In this document: in pieces, positions 1 through 8,422 of the stretch
Position numbering within the stretch: the stretch's first letter is position 1
Layout of the letters: the number at the start of each line of letters is the position of its first letter
From: Candidatus Caccousia avistercoris
GTDB taxonomy: Bacteria; Bacillota; Clostridia; Oscillospirales; Acutalibacteraceae
Assembly (NCBI GenBank): GCA_018715025.1
Contig: DVMK01000036.1
Span: 1 to 33,253 of the forward strand
Length of the DNA: 33,253 nt
Reading direction: 5' to 3'
Notes under the pieces: model-generated
Told to the model about the DNA's origin: nothing
What the model saw: the letters and a program-made list of their open reading frames with translations, nothing else
Databases searched by the model: none
Translations under genes and position numbers: made by a program

Positions 1-1
1 C

Positions 2-1324
2 CTAGTTCCGGTAATTGTCCCACACGCTCTTGACGGCGGCCGGGTCGGTAAGGCCGTTGTAGGTGTAGCTTTTCTCCCCCGGGCTGGTGGTGGTGATGAA
101 GTGGGTGATGACGGAGGTGCCGTCGATGCCCTTCCACTCAAAGGTGTCGTAGGGGAGGAAATTTTGGTCGTTCCAGCTGATCTTCGTGGTGATGAAGGTT
201 TCAATTTCGCTCTTTTTCAAAATCTGGGGCAGGGCGGCAGAGTAGCCGAATACGTCCGGCAGCCACAGGTAGGTGCTCTTGTTGCCGAACTCCTGCTCGA
301 AGAAGCGGGTGCCGTACAGGATTTGGCGCACCAGGGATTCGCCGGAAGGCAGGTTGCAGTCGCACTCTACCCACATGCCGCCGGCGGGCTCCCACCGGCC
401 TTCCCTGGCCCGGTTCTTAATGTACTGGTACACCTCCGGGTAGTCGTGGCGCACAAAGTCGTACTGCTGGGGCTGGGTGTGCATAAACACATAATCCGGG
501 TATTGCTCCATCAGCCGGTTGACGGTAGAGAAGGAGCGGGCGCACTTTTCCCGGGTGTGGCACAGCCGCCACAGCCAGGCCGAGTCAATGTGAGTGTGGC
601 CCACCACGGTGACGGCCACCTTTTTGGCCTCCTCCGGCAGCTCGCTTTCCAGGAAGGAAACCGCCCTGGCGCAGGAGTCGAAGAATTCCTGGGAGCCTGG
701 GTCGCTGGTTTCCACCATGTCCCAGGCTTTGGCGGCCAGGTTCAGCACATGGCCCTTCTCCGGGTTGGTGTCCTCCAGCACCTGGTGAGAGCCCAGCAGG
801 CAGCGCAGCCAGTAGTACAGGCTGTCCGCGCCGGGATCCAGCACGGCCAGGGCGGCCAGCTTGATCTTGTGGTCGTTGTTGCGGGGGCGGCCGCCGCCCA
901 CCAGGCCGGACCAAAGGCGGAACTGCAGGCGCAGCTTTTCGCCGGGGGCGGCGGAAAGGGGAACGTCCTGGTGGTTTTGGTCCACGCCCTGCCAGGGGGT
1001 GCCGTTGACGTACAGCAGGCTTTCAAAGCCGCTGTTGTTGCCGCCGCCGGTGATGCCGAAATCGAAGCGGCCCCACAGGTTTTCGGTAAAATCCTCCGGA
1101 ACGGCGACGGTGGCGTCCAGCCACACATACCGGTCGTAGCCGCTCCAAATATCCCCCAGGCGGAAAATTTCCTTTCCGGGAACGGCCGGGGGCTGTTCGC
1201 CGTTTTTGCCGCTGTCCTCCGCGGCGGCAAAGCTTTCAATGGGAAGCTGCTTTTTCCAGCGCTCTTCCCGCAGGCGGCCTGCCGCCCGGTTCAGACGTTC
1301 ATAGTCATAAAAACGAAATGGCAT
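2..1324 (-). pseudogene. GH38 alpha-mannosidase, N-terminal 440 residues, ends at an in-frame TAG
   Basis: Glycoside hydrolase family 38 enzymes remove alpha-linked mannose from glycans using a zinc ion. Seen here: an N-terminal beta-rich region (about residues 1-235), then the start of the catalytic domain with HTHIDSAW (zinc ligands H245 and D247 by family analogy), WLPDVFGYS (likely nucleophile D357) and THF (H408, another probable ligand). The ATG follows AAGGAGA. The frame stops at a TAG (bases 2-4) after residue 440, before the rest of the catalytic domain and the C-terminal beta domains; family members are usually about 850-1050 residues. TAG is used as a normal stop elsewhere in the window, so recoding is unlikely. 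Because the stop lies at the window edge I cannot see whether homologous sequence continues beyond it. It could be a nonsense mutation, a sequencing error or a real truncation. Family call is firm; pseudogene status is moderate. Confidence 0.75.
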
Positions 1325-1387
1325 GACAGTATCTCCTTTTCACAAACAGACATTTCCCCAGCAAGCCGGAAACGTCATTCTCCCTTA

Positions 1388-1415
1388 ATCATACACATTT
1401 CTATCTTGTTTGCAA
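1388..1415 (-). promoter_or_regulatory. Probable sigma-A promoter of the GH38 gene, inside an inverted repeat
   Basis: On the minus strand, TTGCAA (1410-1415) and TATGAT (1388-1393) are 16 bases apart, about 65 bases upstream of the mannosidase ATG. A perfect 7-base inverted repeat, ACACATT (1393-1399) and AATGTGT (1414-1420), brackets the spacer and touches both promoter hexamers, as an operator would. No regulator gene lies beside it. Confidence 0.55.
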
Positions 1416-1453
1416 TGTGTTTTTTCTCCTTTTCCGCAAAAAAAATTTTGCAG

Positions 1454-1480
1454 ATTATTTGAATAAATTATACAAATAAT
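1454..1480 (-). terminator. AT-rich hairpin at the stop codon of the GTPase gene, possible weak terminator
   Basis: Perfect 8-base arms ATTATTTG (1454-1461) and CAAATAAT (1473-1480) overlap the TAA stop of the minus-strand GTPase gene. On the minus strand a run of eight T follows a few bases further on. The stem has almost no GC pairs, so termination would be inefficient and some read-through into the GH38 gene is possible. Confidence 0.35.
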
Positions 1481-3492
1481 TCCTGGGAAATCCGCCCTTC
1501 CGCCGCTTTTCTCCAGTCGCAGTGCATGTGGGAGGCCGCCTCCTGCCATGGGACGAAATACCCCGCCCCATGGGAGCAGAACACCGAGCCCGCCGGGTTT
1601 TCTGTGTCTGCCTCGGGCCGGTAGGGGGAAGCGGCCAGCACCTCCGCTTCGTTGTGGCAGGGCTCGCAGCCGTCAAAGCGGAGGGAGAGGGCGCCGCGGC
1701 CCCTGGTGAAGGCGGTCAGCTCCTTCTGGTAGGGGAGGAAGGCGGCGGCGGGGGCCCGGCCCGTTACCACCGCCGCGCCCCCCTCCTGCAGGGGCGGCTC
1801 CGCCGTGCCGCACAGCCGCTGTACGTCGGCCAGAACCCGGCCGGCGTACTCCTGGGGAACGGAAATCCGGAAAGCGCACCAGGGCTCCAGCAAAAGGCAG
1901 TCCGCCTGCATGAGCCCCTGGCGAAGGGCCCGGTACACCGCTTCGCGAAAATCGCCCCCCTCGGTGTGTTTCAGGTGGGCCCGGCCGGTGAGCAGGGCCA
2001 CGTGCAGGTCGGTGACAGGCGCGCCGGTGAGCACCCCTGCAATGGGCCGCTCAAACACGTGGGTGCGGATGAGGTTCTGCCAGTTTTTGTCCAGCACATC
2101 CAGCGGGCACAGGCTTTCAAAGGTGATGCCGCTGCCCCGCGGGCCGGGGGAGAGCAGAAAGTGAACCTCCGCGTAATGGCGCAGGGGCTCGAAGTGGCCG
2201 CAGGCGTGCACCGTATTCCGGATCGTCTCCTGGTACATGACCCGGCACTCCCCAAAGGTCACCTCCAGCTGAAACCGCTCCCGCAGGATTTCCTGCAGGA
2301 TTTCCAGCTGCACCTCCCCCATTACGTGAACCCGAAGCTCCTGCAGGGCTTCGTTCCATTCCACCGAAAGAGCGGGTTCCTCCTCCTCCAGGGTGCGGAA
2401 GGCGGCCAGCACCGGGCGGGGATCCTGCGGCCCCGCCCACTGCACCCGGGAGAGCAGCATGGGGGCAAGCTCCCACCCGGTGCGGAAGCGCCTGGCCCCC
2501 AGGCCCTCGCCGGGCCGCAGGCCGGAAAATCCGGCGGCGCAGCACAGCTCACCGGCGCGCACCTGCTGCACCGGGATCCGTTTTTCCCCCTGGCACCGGT
2601 ACAGGGCCGTCACCTTTTCCTTCTGGACGGAGCCGTCCGCCGCCAGGGTGTCCGCCTCCTCCCGGCAGGCGAGGGTTCCCGCCGTCACCTTCAGGTAGGT
2701 CAGGCGGGCGTCGGCCCGGCGCACCTTGTAGGCCACGGCGGAAAAGGGCTCTTTCTCCTTTTCTTCATAGCCGGTTTCCGTCAGCCAATCCATGGCCCGC
2801 AGGAATTCCTCCACCCCCAGGCCCTGCAGGGCGGAGCCGGAAAAACAGGGGAACAGTTTTCGCTGCCGCACCAGGCGGCGCAGGGCGGGCTGCCATTCCT
2901 CCTGGGGAACGCCCCCTTCCAGGTACTGTTCCAGCAGGGCGTCGTCCAGGGCCGCCAGCTCCTCTGCCAGGGGCTCCTCCACCTGCCCGGCAAAGCCGTC
3001 CATTGGCAGGACGGCGGGGCTGCACTTCCTCCGCAGCTCCTCCAGGGCGCGCTCCACGCTGGCCCCCGGGCGGTCTGTCTTGTTCAGGAACAGGAACGCC
3101 GGCAGCCGGTAGTGGGCCAGCAGCCGCCACAGGGTTTCTGTGTGGGCCTGCACCCCCTCGGCGCAGCTGACCACCAGCACGGCGTAGTCCAGCACCTGCA
3201 GGGCCCGCTCCATTTCCGGGGCGAAGTCGGTGTGGCCGGGGGTGTCCAGCAAAAACCAGCGGGTCCCCCCGTAAGAAAATTCCGCCTGGCCGGAAAACAC
3301 GGTGATTCCCCGCTCCCGTTCCACCGGCTCCGCATCCAGGAAGGCGTCGCCGTGGTCCACCCGGCCCCGGCTGCGCAGGGCGCCGCCCAGGTACAGAAGC
3401 TGCTCTGAAAGGGTGGTTTTCCCCGCGTCCACATGGGCCAGCACGCCCAGCGTCACCCGCTTGCCCGGCTGCGCCGCCGCTCCTTTCTCCAT
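1468..3492 (-). CDS. TetM/EF-G-like translation-factor GTPase (ribosomal-protection family, atypical)
   Basis: A 674-residue GTPase of the EF-G superfamily, closest in layout to TetM/TetO/TetW ribosomal-protection proteins, which bind the ribosome and eject tetracycline. Seen: G1 AHVDAGKTT (about residue 19), G2 RGITVF, G3 DTPGH, G4 NKTD, then domain II and EF-G domains III-V, including a TetM-like stretch PYQKELTAFTRGRG near the C-terminus. It exceeds TetM (about 639 residues) by a C-terminal tail rich in Cys and His (CEPCHN, FCSHGAG, HMHC) that I do not recognise. The ATG at 3492 is chosen because AAAGGGGG lies 7-8 bases upstream; an in-frame upstream extension has no ribosome site and begins upstream of the likely promoter. 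Many gut Clostridia carry such divergent homologues without proven resistance, so a drug phenotype should not be assumed. Confidence 0.8.
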   Translation of the reverse strand: MEKGAAAQPGKRVTLGVLAHVDAGKTTLSEQLLYLGGALRSRGRVDHGDAFLDAEPVERERGITVFSGQAEFSYGGTRWFLLDTPGHTDFAPEMERALQVLDYAVLVVSCAEGVQAHTETLWRLLAHYRLPAFLFLNKTDRPGASVERALEELRRKCSPAVLPMDGFAGQVEEPLAEELAALDDALLEQYLEGGVPQEEWQPALRRLVRQRKLFPCFSGSALQGLGVEEFLRAMDWLTETGYEEKEKEPFSAVAYKVRRADARLTYLKVTAGTLACREEADTLAADGSVQKEKVTALYRCQGEKRIPVQQVRAGELCCAAGFSGLRPGEGLGARRFRTGWELAPMLLSRVQWAGPQDPRPVLAAFRTLEEEEPALSVEWNEALQELRVHVMGEVQLEILQEILRERFQLEVTFGECRVMYQETIRNTVHACGHFEPLRHYAEVHFLLSPGPRGSGITFESLCPLDVLDKNWQNLIRTHVFERPIAGVLTGAPVTDLHVALLTGRAHLKHTEGGDFREAVYRALRQGLMQADCLLLEPWCAFRISVPQEYAGRVLADVQRLCGTAEPPLQEGGAAVVTGRAPAAAFLPYQKELTAFTRGRGALSLRFDGCEPCHNEAEVLAASPYRPEADTENPAGSVFCSHGAGYFVPWQEAASHMHCDWRKAAEGRISQELFV

Positions 3493-3520
3493 AAAAAATC
3501 CCCCTTTCCGCAATATGCCT

Positions 3521-3549
3521 ATCATACCACAGAAAAGGGGGAGCGTCGA
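3521..3549 (-). promoter_or_regulatory. Probable promoter of the TetM-like GTPase gene
   Basis: On the minus strand TCGACG (3544-3549) and TATGAT (3521-3526) are 17 bases apart, with a TG one base upstream of the -10 (extended -10). It lies about 30 bases before the chosen ATG at 3492, giving a short leader that contains the ribosome site. Confidence 0.5.
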
Positions 3550-3711
3550 TAGGGGGGAGGGAAAAGGGAGGGATGGGAAAGTGCTTGCAGGGGAAATCTG
3601 CCTTCTTGAACCAAGATTATGGAGACAGCACAAAAAGAGCCCTGAGCTGGAATATTTGGATCGGTTCACGCCAGCGGTGGGCTCATTTTTTGCTGCACAA
3701 ATCTTACCGCC

Positions 3712-3990
3712 TCAGCCCCACCTGCGGGGGGAAGCCGGGCATCGGGCGGAACGCTTGGCCGCCCGGATCTCCACATAGCATCCGCACAGCTGGCAGGTGG
3801 CGTTCACCAGCTGGACGCATTCCCGGCAGGCGGCCAGCCTGGCCTGGTACTCCTTGTCAGGGGTGCGCTCCCGCGGGGGCATACGCTCCCGGCAGAGGCG
3901 GACGCTTTCCAGGTACTCTTCCATGCCCAGTTCTTTCATCAGGCACCGGCGGCATACCCGATCCCCCGCCGCCCGGCTTGCCCCTTCCAC
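3712..3990 (-). CDS. Small cysteine-rich protein, DUF6171-like
   Basis: A 92-residue protein of unknown function with two clustered cysteine pairs: CRRC near residue 13 and, after a charged helix, C-x2-C (CREC) and C-x2-C-x-C (CQLCGC) around residues 55-71. This spacing suggests metal binding or a structural zinc; it resembles the DUF6171 family common in Firmicutes. The start is GTG at 3990, only 3 bases after the TAG of the GH51 gene; a GAGG motif overlapping that stop supplies the ribosome site, so the two genes are probably translationally coupled. There is no promoter of its own and no clear terminator in the 219 bases downstream. Family membership is from memory of the motif, not a search. 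Confidence 0.65.
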   Translation of the reverse strand: MEGASRAAGDRVCRRCLMKELGMEEYLESVRLCRERMPPRERTPDKEYQARLAACRECVQLVNATCQLCGCYVEIRAAKRSARCPASPRRWG

Positions 3991-3993
3991 AGC

Positions 3994-5466
3994 CTACCTC
4001 AGCTCTACCGCCGCCACGCTGCAGGGGGGCAGGCGGAAGCGCAGGCTCTGGGCGTCCCGTTCCAGGGCTTCCTCCCTGGGGCATACGGCGCATGGGCTGG
4101 AAAAGCTGTTGTAGCTTCCCATTTCCCCGGCCAGCAGGCGCAGCGAGGCCTCCGCCTTTTCCCGCCCGGGGACGCGCAGGCGGATTTCCTGGGCCTCCTC
4201 TGCGGAAAGGTTGGCTACGGTAATGTGGATGCGGCCCTCCCCGTCCATAGAGGCGGACTGGTGCAGGGCGGGCACCCTCCAGGGGCCCGCCCCGGCTTCC
4301 CCGGCCTCCACATAGCTTTCCAGCAGGGCGGCGTCCTGGTGCTCCTTGTACAAATCAAACACGTGGTAGGTGGGGGTGAGCACCATGTCCTCTCCCTCTG
4401 TCAGCACAAGGGCCTGCAGTACGTTCACAGTCTGGGCCAGGTTGGCCATGACCACGCCGCCGGCATGACGGTTGAAAATATTCAGGGTGACGGCGGCCGT
4501 CAGGGCGTCGCGCATGGTGTTCTGCTGGAAGAGGAAGCCGGGGTTGGTGCCGGGTTCCACGTCGTACCAGTTGCCCCACTCGTCCACAATAAGGCCCACG
4601 CGGCCTTCCGGGTCGTACCGGCGCATAATGCGCAGGTGGTTTTCCACCAGTTCCTCCATGCGCAGGGCTTTTTTCAGGGTGGCGTAATATTCCTCCCGGG
4701 AGAAATCCAGCGCGCTCCCCTTGGCTTCCCAGCTTTCTCCGGGAACGGTGTAGTAGTGCAGGGTGAGGCCGTCCATAAACCGCCCGGCAGACTGCATCAC
4801 CTTCTCCGTCCATTCATAATCATCCGCGTTGGGGCCGCAGGCAATTTTGAACACCTTGTTTTCCCCGTAACTGCGCACATAGGTGGCGTAGCGCCGGTAC
4901 AGGTCGGCGTAGTACTCTGGGCGCATGTTGCCGCCGCAGCCCCAGTTTTCGTTGCCCACGCCGAAATATTTCAGCCGCCAGGGCTCTTCGCGGCCGTTGA
5001 CCCGGCGCAGATCCGCCATGGGGGACACGCCGCCGAAGGTCATGTACTCCACCCACTCGCTCATCTCCTGCACCGTGCCGCTGCCCAGGTTGCCGTTCAC
5101 ATAGGGCTCGCAGCCCAGCTGGCGGCAAAGCTCCATAAACTCATGGGTGCCGAAGGAATTGTCCTCCACCACGCCGCCCCAGTGGGTGTTCACCATGCGC
5201 TTGCGGGTTTCCCTGGGGCCTATGCCGTCCTTCCAGTGGTATTCGTCGGCAAAGCAGCCGCCCGGCCACCGCAGCACCGGAATGCGGATGCGCCGCAGGG
5301 CCTGTACAATATCCTGCCGGATGCCCTTTTCATTGGGAATGGTGCTTTCCTCCCCCACAAAAAAGCCGTTGTAGATGCACCGGCCCAGATGTTCGGAAAA
5401 ATGGCCGTACAGGAAACGGCTGATAACGGCGCCCCGCCGCAGGGGATTTACATAGAGAACTGCCAT
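3994..5466 (-). CDS. GH51 alpha-L-arabinofuranosidase
   Basis: A 490-residue enzyme releasing terminal alpha-L-arabinofuranose from arabinan and arabinoxylan side chains. It is the usual length for GH51. Seen: a (beta/alpha)8 core with LRWPGGCFADEYHWKDG, the acid/base glutamate in GVGNENWGCGG (E173) and the nucleophile in IVDEWGNWYD (E296), followed by a C-terminal beta domain. No signal peptide, so it is intracellular and would act on imported oligosaccharides. The ATG at 5466 is set by AAGGAGGA six bases upstream; a longer frame to 5661 would run through the promoter. It is the first gene of a two-gene unit with the small cysteine-rich protein. Together with the nearby mannosidase it suggests use of plant or host glycans, although no transporter for them is in view. 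Confidence 0.92.
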   Translation of the reverse strand: MAVLYVNPLRRGAVISRFLYGHFSEHLGRCIYNGFFVGEESTIPNEKGIRQDIVQALRRIRIPVLRWPGGCFADEYHWKDGIGPRETRKRMVNTHWGGVVEDNSFGTHEFMELCRQLGCEPYVNGNLGSGTVQEMSEWVEYMTFGGVSPMADLRRVNGREEPWRLKYFGVGNENWGCGGNMRPEYYADLYRRYATYVRSYGENKVFKIACGPNADDYEWTEKVMQSAGRFMDGLTLHYYTVPGESWEAKGSALDFSREEYYATLKKALRMEELVENHLRIMRRYDPEGRVGLIVDEWGNWYDVEPGTNPGFLFQQNTMRDALTAAVTLNIFNRHAGGVVMANLAQTVNVLQALVLTEGEDMVLTPTYHVFDLYKEHQDAALLESYVEAGEAGAGPWRVPALHQSASMDGEGRIHITVANLSAEEAQEIRLRVPGREKAEASLRLLAGEMGSYNSFSSPCAVCPREEALERDAQSLRFRLPPCSVAAVELR

Positions 5467-5532
5467 GGCAAATTCCTCCTTCACAATACGCTTTCCATAT
5501 AATTTTTGACAAAAATGGGTGCTGTTGGAATA

Positions 5533-5561
5533 AGTATAGCTTATTGCCTGGGGAGAAGCAA
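5533..5561 (-). promoter_or_regulatory. Promoter of the GH51 gene
   Basis: On the minus strand TTGCTT (5556-5561), a 17-base spacer and TATACT (5533-5538) make a good sigma-A promoter. Transcription would start near 5525, leaving about 60 bases of AT-rich leader before the ATG. Confidence 0.65.
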
Positions 5562-5623
5562 TTGTTTTTGCTACAAAGGCAAAGCAGAAAAGTTTACCTC
5601 TAAAAAATGTCTTAACACTGCAC

Positions 5624-5667
5624 AAAAAGCATGAGCAGGAGGATGATTTCCATCCTCCCACTCATGC
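5624..5667 (-). terminator. Strong intrinsic terminator of the transglutaminase gene
   Basis: On the minus strand, GCATGAG / CTCATGC outer arms and GGAGGATG / CATCCTCC inner arms form a long hairpin with a short A-rich loop, followed by TTTTT. It lies about 70 bases after the lipoprotein gene's stop and insulates it from the GH51 gene. Confidence 0.85.
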
Positions 5668-5738
5668 CTCTTTCTGTATTGCCGGTTTGCCGGCGGTTTC
5701 TCAGCCAAGCAGGCTGCGGCTGCAGGGGCTGGCGGCTG

Positions 5739-6989
5739 TCAGGGGTACAGCGCCTCCGCCATGCCCATGGCCTGGGCGTCGTCCCAGGTGTGGCCCTCCA
5801 TCTTCGCCGCCTCAACGCCGGCATAGAGGAACCCGTAATCCCCCCGGCCCCGATCGGCCGTAGGATCAAAATAGAGCCAGCGCCCCTCTATTTTTGCCAA
5901 AGCCCACATGTGGTTTTCCCCCGCCCATTCCCCTGAAACAGTGACGCAGGGAACGCCTGCCTGCTGCAGGAGCAGCCGGAAGGCCTGGGCGTAGCCGCCG
6001 CAGATGGCCAGGCCGTCATGGAGGGCGCCGTAGGCGGTGGTAGAATCGTAGGGCATTTCACCCGGCGTGGAATAATAGCGGAAGTCGTAGCGGACGTGCT
6101 CTGTCAGGTACGCGTAAAGGGCCTGTGCCTGTTCCGCTTCGCCCATCCCTTCCGTGACCGTCTGGCGGTAAATTTCTTCTGCCAGCGAGTCCAATTCTTC
6201 CAGTCGCGCAAGGGCCTCATCCATGCTCATTCCGCCCAGAGGCGTAACCATAATGCTTGTGGCGTCCCGGCTCAGCTGGCAGTAAAGGTAGCTTTCCCCC
6301 ACCTGCTGAAGCGCCCGGTTCATGTCATCCACCTGCAGGGCAGGGTTGGTGATGCGGATGGGAATATTTTCCTGATTTTTCAGCCCTTCCCTTGCGACCT
6401 GAATTAGGTCCGCCATGGAATCCACCTGGGCACCCTGGAAACCGTCGGGGAAATCGCCTGTGCGGTAGGGCATGTAAGAGATGGAACAGTGCAGAAGGCC
6501 GTCCGCCCCTATCTCTGCGGTGAGATCATAGGCGTACTTGGCCTGCGGATTTTCGTTCAGGATGGCGTAATAGAGATTCTTCACCGCCATGGGCAGATCT
6601 TCCTGGCCTGTTATGGCAGACACATCAAAGGCAGGGGGCTGCTCCACCTCCGCAATAGCCTGAGCCAGCCTTTCCTGAAGCTCCTGCAGGCTGGAAACCG
6701 CCGTATCTTCCGGCTCCACAGGGGGCTGCGGCTGAGAGGATTCCTCGGGCCCTGACGGCTCCGCAGGAAGCTGCGGCTGGGAGGATTCCTCCGGTTCTGC
6801 CGATTCCTCAGGAAGCTGCGGCTGGGAGGATTCTTCTGGCCCCGGTAAAGCCTGGCTGACAGACGATCCGCTGGACAGCGTTTCCCCCGCTCCGGCCGGG
6901 CTGGAGTCCTGCCGCGCCGAGCAGGCGGAAAAAAACAGCAAGGCTGCGCAGAGAAGCAAAGCCGCGCACATTCGTTTCATATTCAACAT
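5739..6989 (-). CDS. Transglutaminase-like cysteine-peptidase-fold lipoprotein
   Basis: A 416-residue secreted lipoprotein. Seen: an N-terminal hydrophobic stretch ending in a lipobox (FFSAC), so the mature Cys would be lipidated and the protein held on the outer face of the membrane; a low-complexity Pro/Glu/Ser linker with three copies of PEESSQPQ; a mixed region of about 150 residues; and a C-terminal transglutaminase-like core with AICGGYAQAF (Cys), ENHMWAL (His) and FDPTAD (Asp), a complete catalytic triad. Such proteins process or cross-link peptides at the cell surface, but the substrate is unknown. Two starts are possible: ATG at 6989, four to five bases after GGGGGA, or ATG at 6980, which gives a more typical MKRMC signal sequence. 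It is a single-gene unit ending in a strong terminator. Confidence 0.82.
   Translation of the reverse strand: MLNMKRMCAALLLCAALLFFSACSARQDSSPAGAGETLSSGSSVSQALPGPEESSQPQLPEESAEPEESSQPQLPAEPSGPEESSQPQPPVEPEDTAVSSLQELQERLAQAIAEVEQPPAFDVSAITGQEDLPMAVKNLYYAILNENPQAKYAYDLTAEIGADGLLHCSISYMPYRTGDFPDGFQGAQVDSMADLIQVAREGLKNQENIPIRITNPALQVDDMNRALQQVGESYLYCQLSRDATSIMVTPLGGMSMDEALARLEELDSLAEEIYRQTVTEGMGEAEQAQALYAYLTEHVRYDFRYYSTPGEMPYDSTTAYGALHDGLAICGGYAQAFRLLLQQAGVPCVTVSGEWAGENHMWALAKIEGRWLYFDPTADRGRGDYGFLYAGVEAAKMEGHTWDDAQAMGMAEALYP
6726..6845 (-). repeat. Imperfect tandem repeats coding a PEESSQPQ linker
   Basis: Three imperfect units in the lipoprotein gene, each coding PEESSQPQ plus a variable Pro/Glu-rich tail. 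They form a flexible spacer between the lipid anchor and the folded domain. Copy number could vary between strains by slippage. Confidence 0.7.
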
Positions 6990-7096
6990 CTCTCCCCCGA
7001 AATGAACTATTCAACTAATAGACGCGCCGGGGACGGAAAAAGTTCTGTGGAAAAGAAGACGCCCGGAAATAATTTTTTCCATGCCGTCCCACAGCG

Positions 7097-7141
7097 AAAA
7101 GCGAGGCCGGACGCCCTTTTTCAGGGGCGCGGCCTCGCTTT
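7097..7141 (-). terminator. Hairpin terminator of the hydE-hydG-hydF operon
   Basis: Arms AAAGCGAGGCC and GGCCTCGCTTT are perfectly complementary, with an inner GCCC/GGGC stem around a T-rich loop. It is about 70 bases after the hydF stop. The following T-run is short (TTTT) on the minus strand. The same hairpin could also act weakly on the plus strand. Confidence 0.7.
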
Positions 7142-7209
7142 CTGCTTCCATAATATAATTATTTTTTGCGCAAAAGAAAAACAGGAGGGGGCAGGCCGCC
7201 CGGCCCGCC

Positions 7210-8403
7210 CTACCAGCTGATCTTGTCCAGAATGCCGGAAAGGTAGGCGATGGCCACGCCGTAGTTGGTCATGGGCACGCCCTGGCGCTTGGCCTGCTCC
7301 ACCCGGGCCAGCACATACTTCCGGTTGAACATGCAGGCCCCGCAGTGGATGATGAGATCATACCCGGAAAGATCCTGGGGGAAGTCGGTACCGCTTACGA
7401 TTTGCACAGAGAGCCCCTCCCCGGCCCGCTTCCGCAGCATGCGGGGGATCTTCTCCCGGCCGATGTCCTCCGTGAGGGGGGCGTGGGTGCAGGCCTCGGC
7501 AATAAGCACGCGGGAATGCTCTGTCAGGCTGCCGATGGCGGCGGCGCTTTCCGCGAAGTAGGCCAGGTCCCCCTTGTACCCGGCGAACAGCACCGAGAAG
7601 GAGGTGAGCAGGGACTGGGGCGGCTTTTTGTCGTACACCTGGCGGAAGATCTGGCTGTCGGTGATGATGAGCTTGGGCGGGGCCGCCAGCGAGGCCAGCG
7701 CCTGCTCCAGGGTGTCGCCGGTACAGCAGGAAACCAGGCATTTTTTGTCCAGAAGCTCCCGGATGGTCTGCACCTGGGGCAGGATGAGCCGCCCCTTGGG
7801 GGCCTGGATGTCCTGGGGCATGACCAGCAGCACCTGGTCGCCGGGGCCGCACAGGGCGCCGGTGATGCTGGGCTGCTCAAAGTCCTCCGGCAAAGCGCGG
7901 ATGAGGGCCTCCCGCAGGGCGGGGATCCCCTCGCCGGTGGCGGCGCTTACCAGCAGGGCCGGCGCGCCGCAGGCCTCCCCGGCCCGGCGGGCCAGGGCCA
8001 GGGCTTCTTCCCTGCCCTCGTCCGCCTTGTTCACCACGGGGATGACGGGGGTTTTCTGCTCCCGGAAGCGGGCCAGCCAGGCCAGCTCCTCCTCCAGGCC
8101 GCCGCCGGAAAACACCAGCAGGGCCACGTCCGTTTTCCGGGCGGCTTCCTCTGTTTTTTCCACCCGCAGGCGGCCCAGCTCGCCCACGTCGTCAAACCCT
8201 GCCGTGTCAATGAACACACAGGGGCCTATGCCGTGAATTTCCATGGCCTTGTACACCGGGTCGGCGGTGGTGCCGGCCACCTGAGAGACCAGGGCCGCCT
8301 GCTGCCCGGTGAGGGCGTTTACCAGCGAGGATTTCCCGCTGTTCCGCTTGCCGAAAATGCCGATGTGCAGCCGGTTGGCCCGGGGGGTGTCTGTCAGGCT
8401 CAT
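7210..8403 (-). CDS. hydF: [FeFe]-hydrogenase H-cluster maturation GTPase HydF
   Basis: HydF is the scaffold on which the 2Fe subcluster of [FeFe] hydrogenase is assembled before transfer to HydA. The 397-residue protein has an N-terminal G domain (G1 GKRNSGKSS at 18-26, G3 DTAG, G4 NKAD), a dimerisation region, and a C-terminal cluster-binding domain with C305-x-H307, then 45 residues, then H353-C354-x2-C357, matching the known CxHx(44-53)HCxxC signature. ATG at 8403 follows AAGGAGGA. It is the last gene of hydE-hydG-hydF; 19 bases separate it from hydG. The stop is TAG. No hydrogenase structural gene lies in the window, so HydA must be encoded elsewhere. Confidence 0.96.
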   Translation of the reverse strand: MSLTDTPRANRLHIGIFGKRNSGKSSLVNALTGQQAALVSQVAGTTADPVYKAMEIHGIGPCVFIDTAGFDDVGELGRLRVEKTEEAARKTDVALLVFSGGGLEEELAWLARFREQKTPVIPVVNKADEGREEALALARRAGEACGAPALLVSAATGEGIPALREALIRALPEDFEQPSITGALCGPGDQVLLVMPQDIQAPKGRLILPQVQTIRELLDKKCLVSCCTGDTLEQALASLAAPPKLIITDSQIFRQVYDKKPPQSLLTSFSVLFAGYKGDLAYFAESAAAIGSLTEHSRVLIAEACTHAPLTEDIGREKIPRMLRKRAGEGLSVQIVSGTDFPQDLSGYDLIIHCGACMFNRKYVLARVEQAKRQGVPMTNYGVAIAYLSGILDKISW

Positions 8404-8422
8404 AAGCGTCCTCCTTCCCCGG

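Noticed and set aside
2..4. Stop-codon reassignment (TAG as an amino acid)
   Set aside because: hydF, the GH51 gene and the GntR gene all end at TAG at the expected length, so TAG is a real stop in this genome.
101..1462. Long plus-strand frame opposite the GH38 gene, and similar ones opposite the GTPase, hydG, GH51 and ABC genes
   Set aside because: All are shadows of well-identified genes on the other strand; none has a ribosome site or recognisable domain.
1468..3492. Calling the GTPase a tetracycline-resistance determinant
   Set aside because: Only the fold is shared; the protein is divergent, has an extra tail and no mobile-element context. Resistance cannot be read from this sequence.
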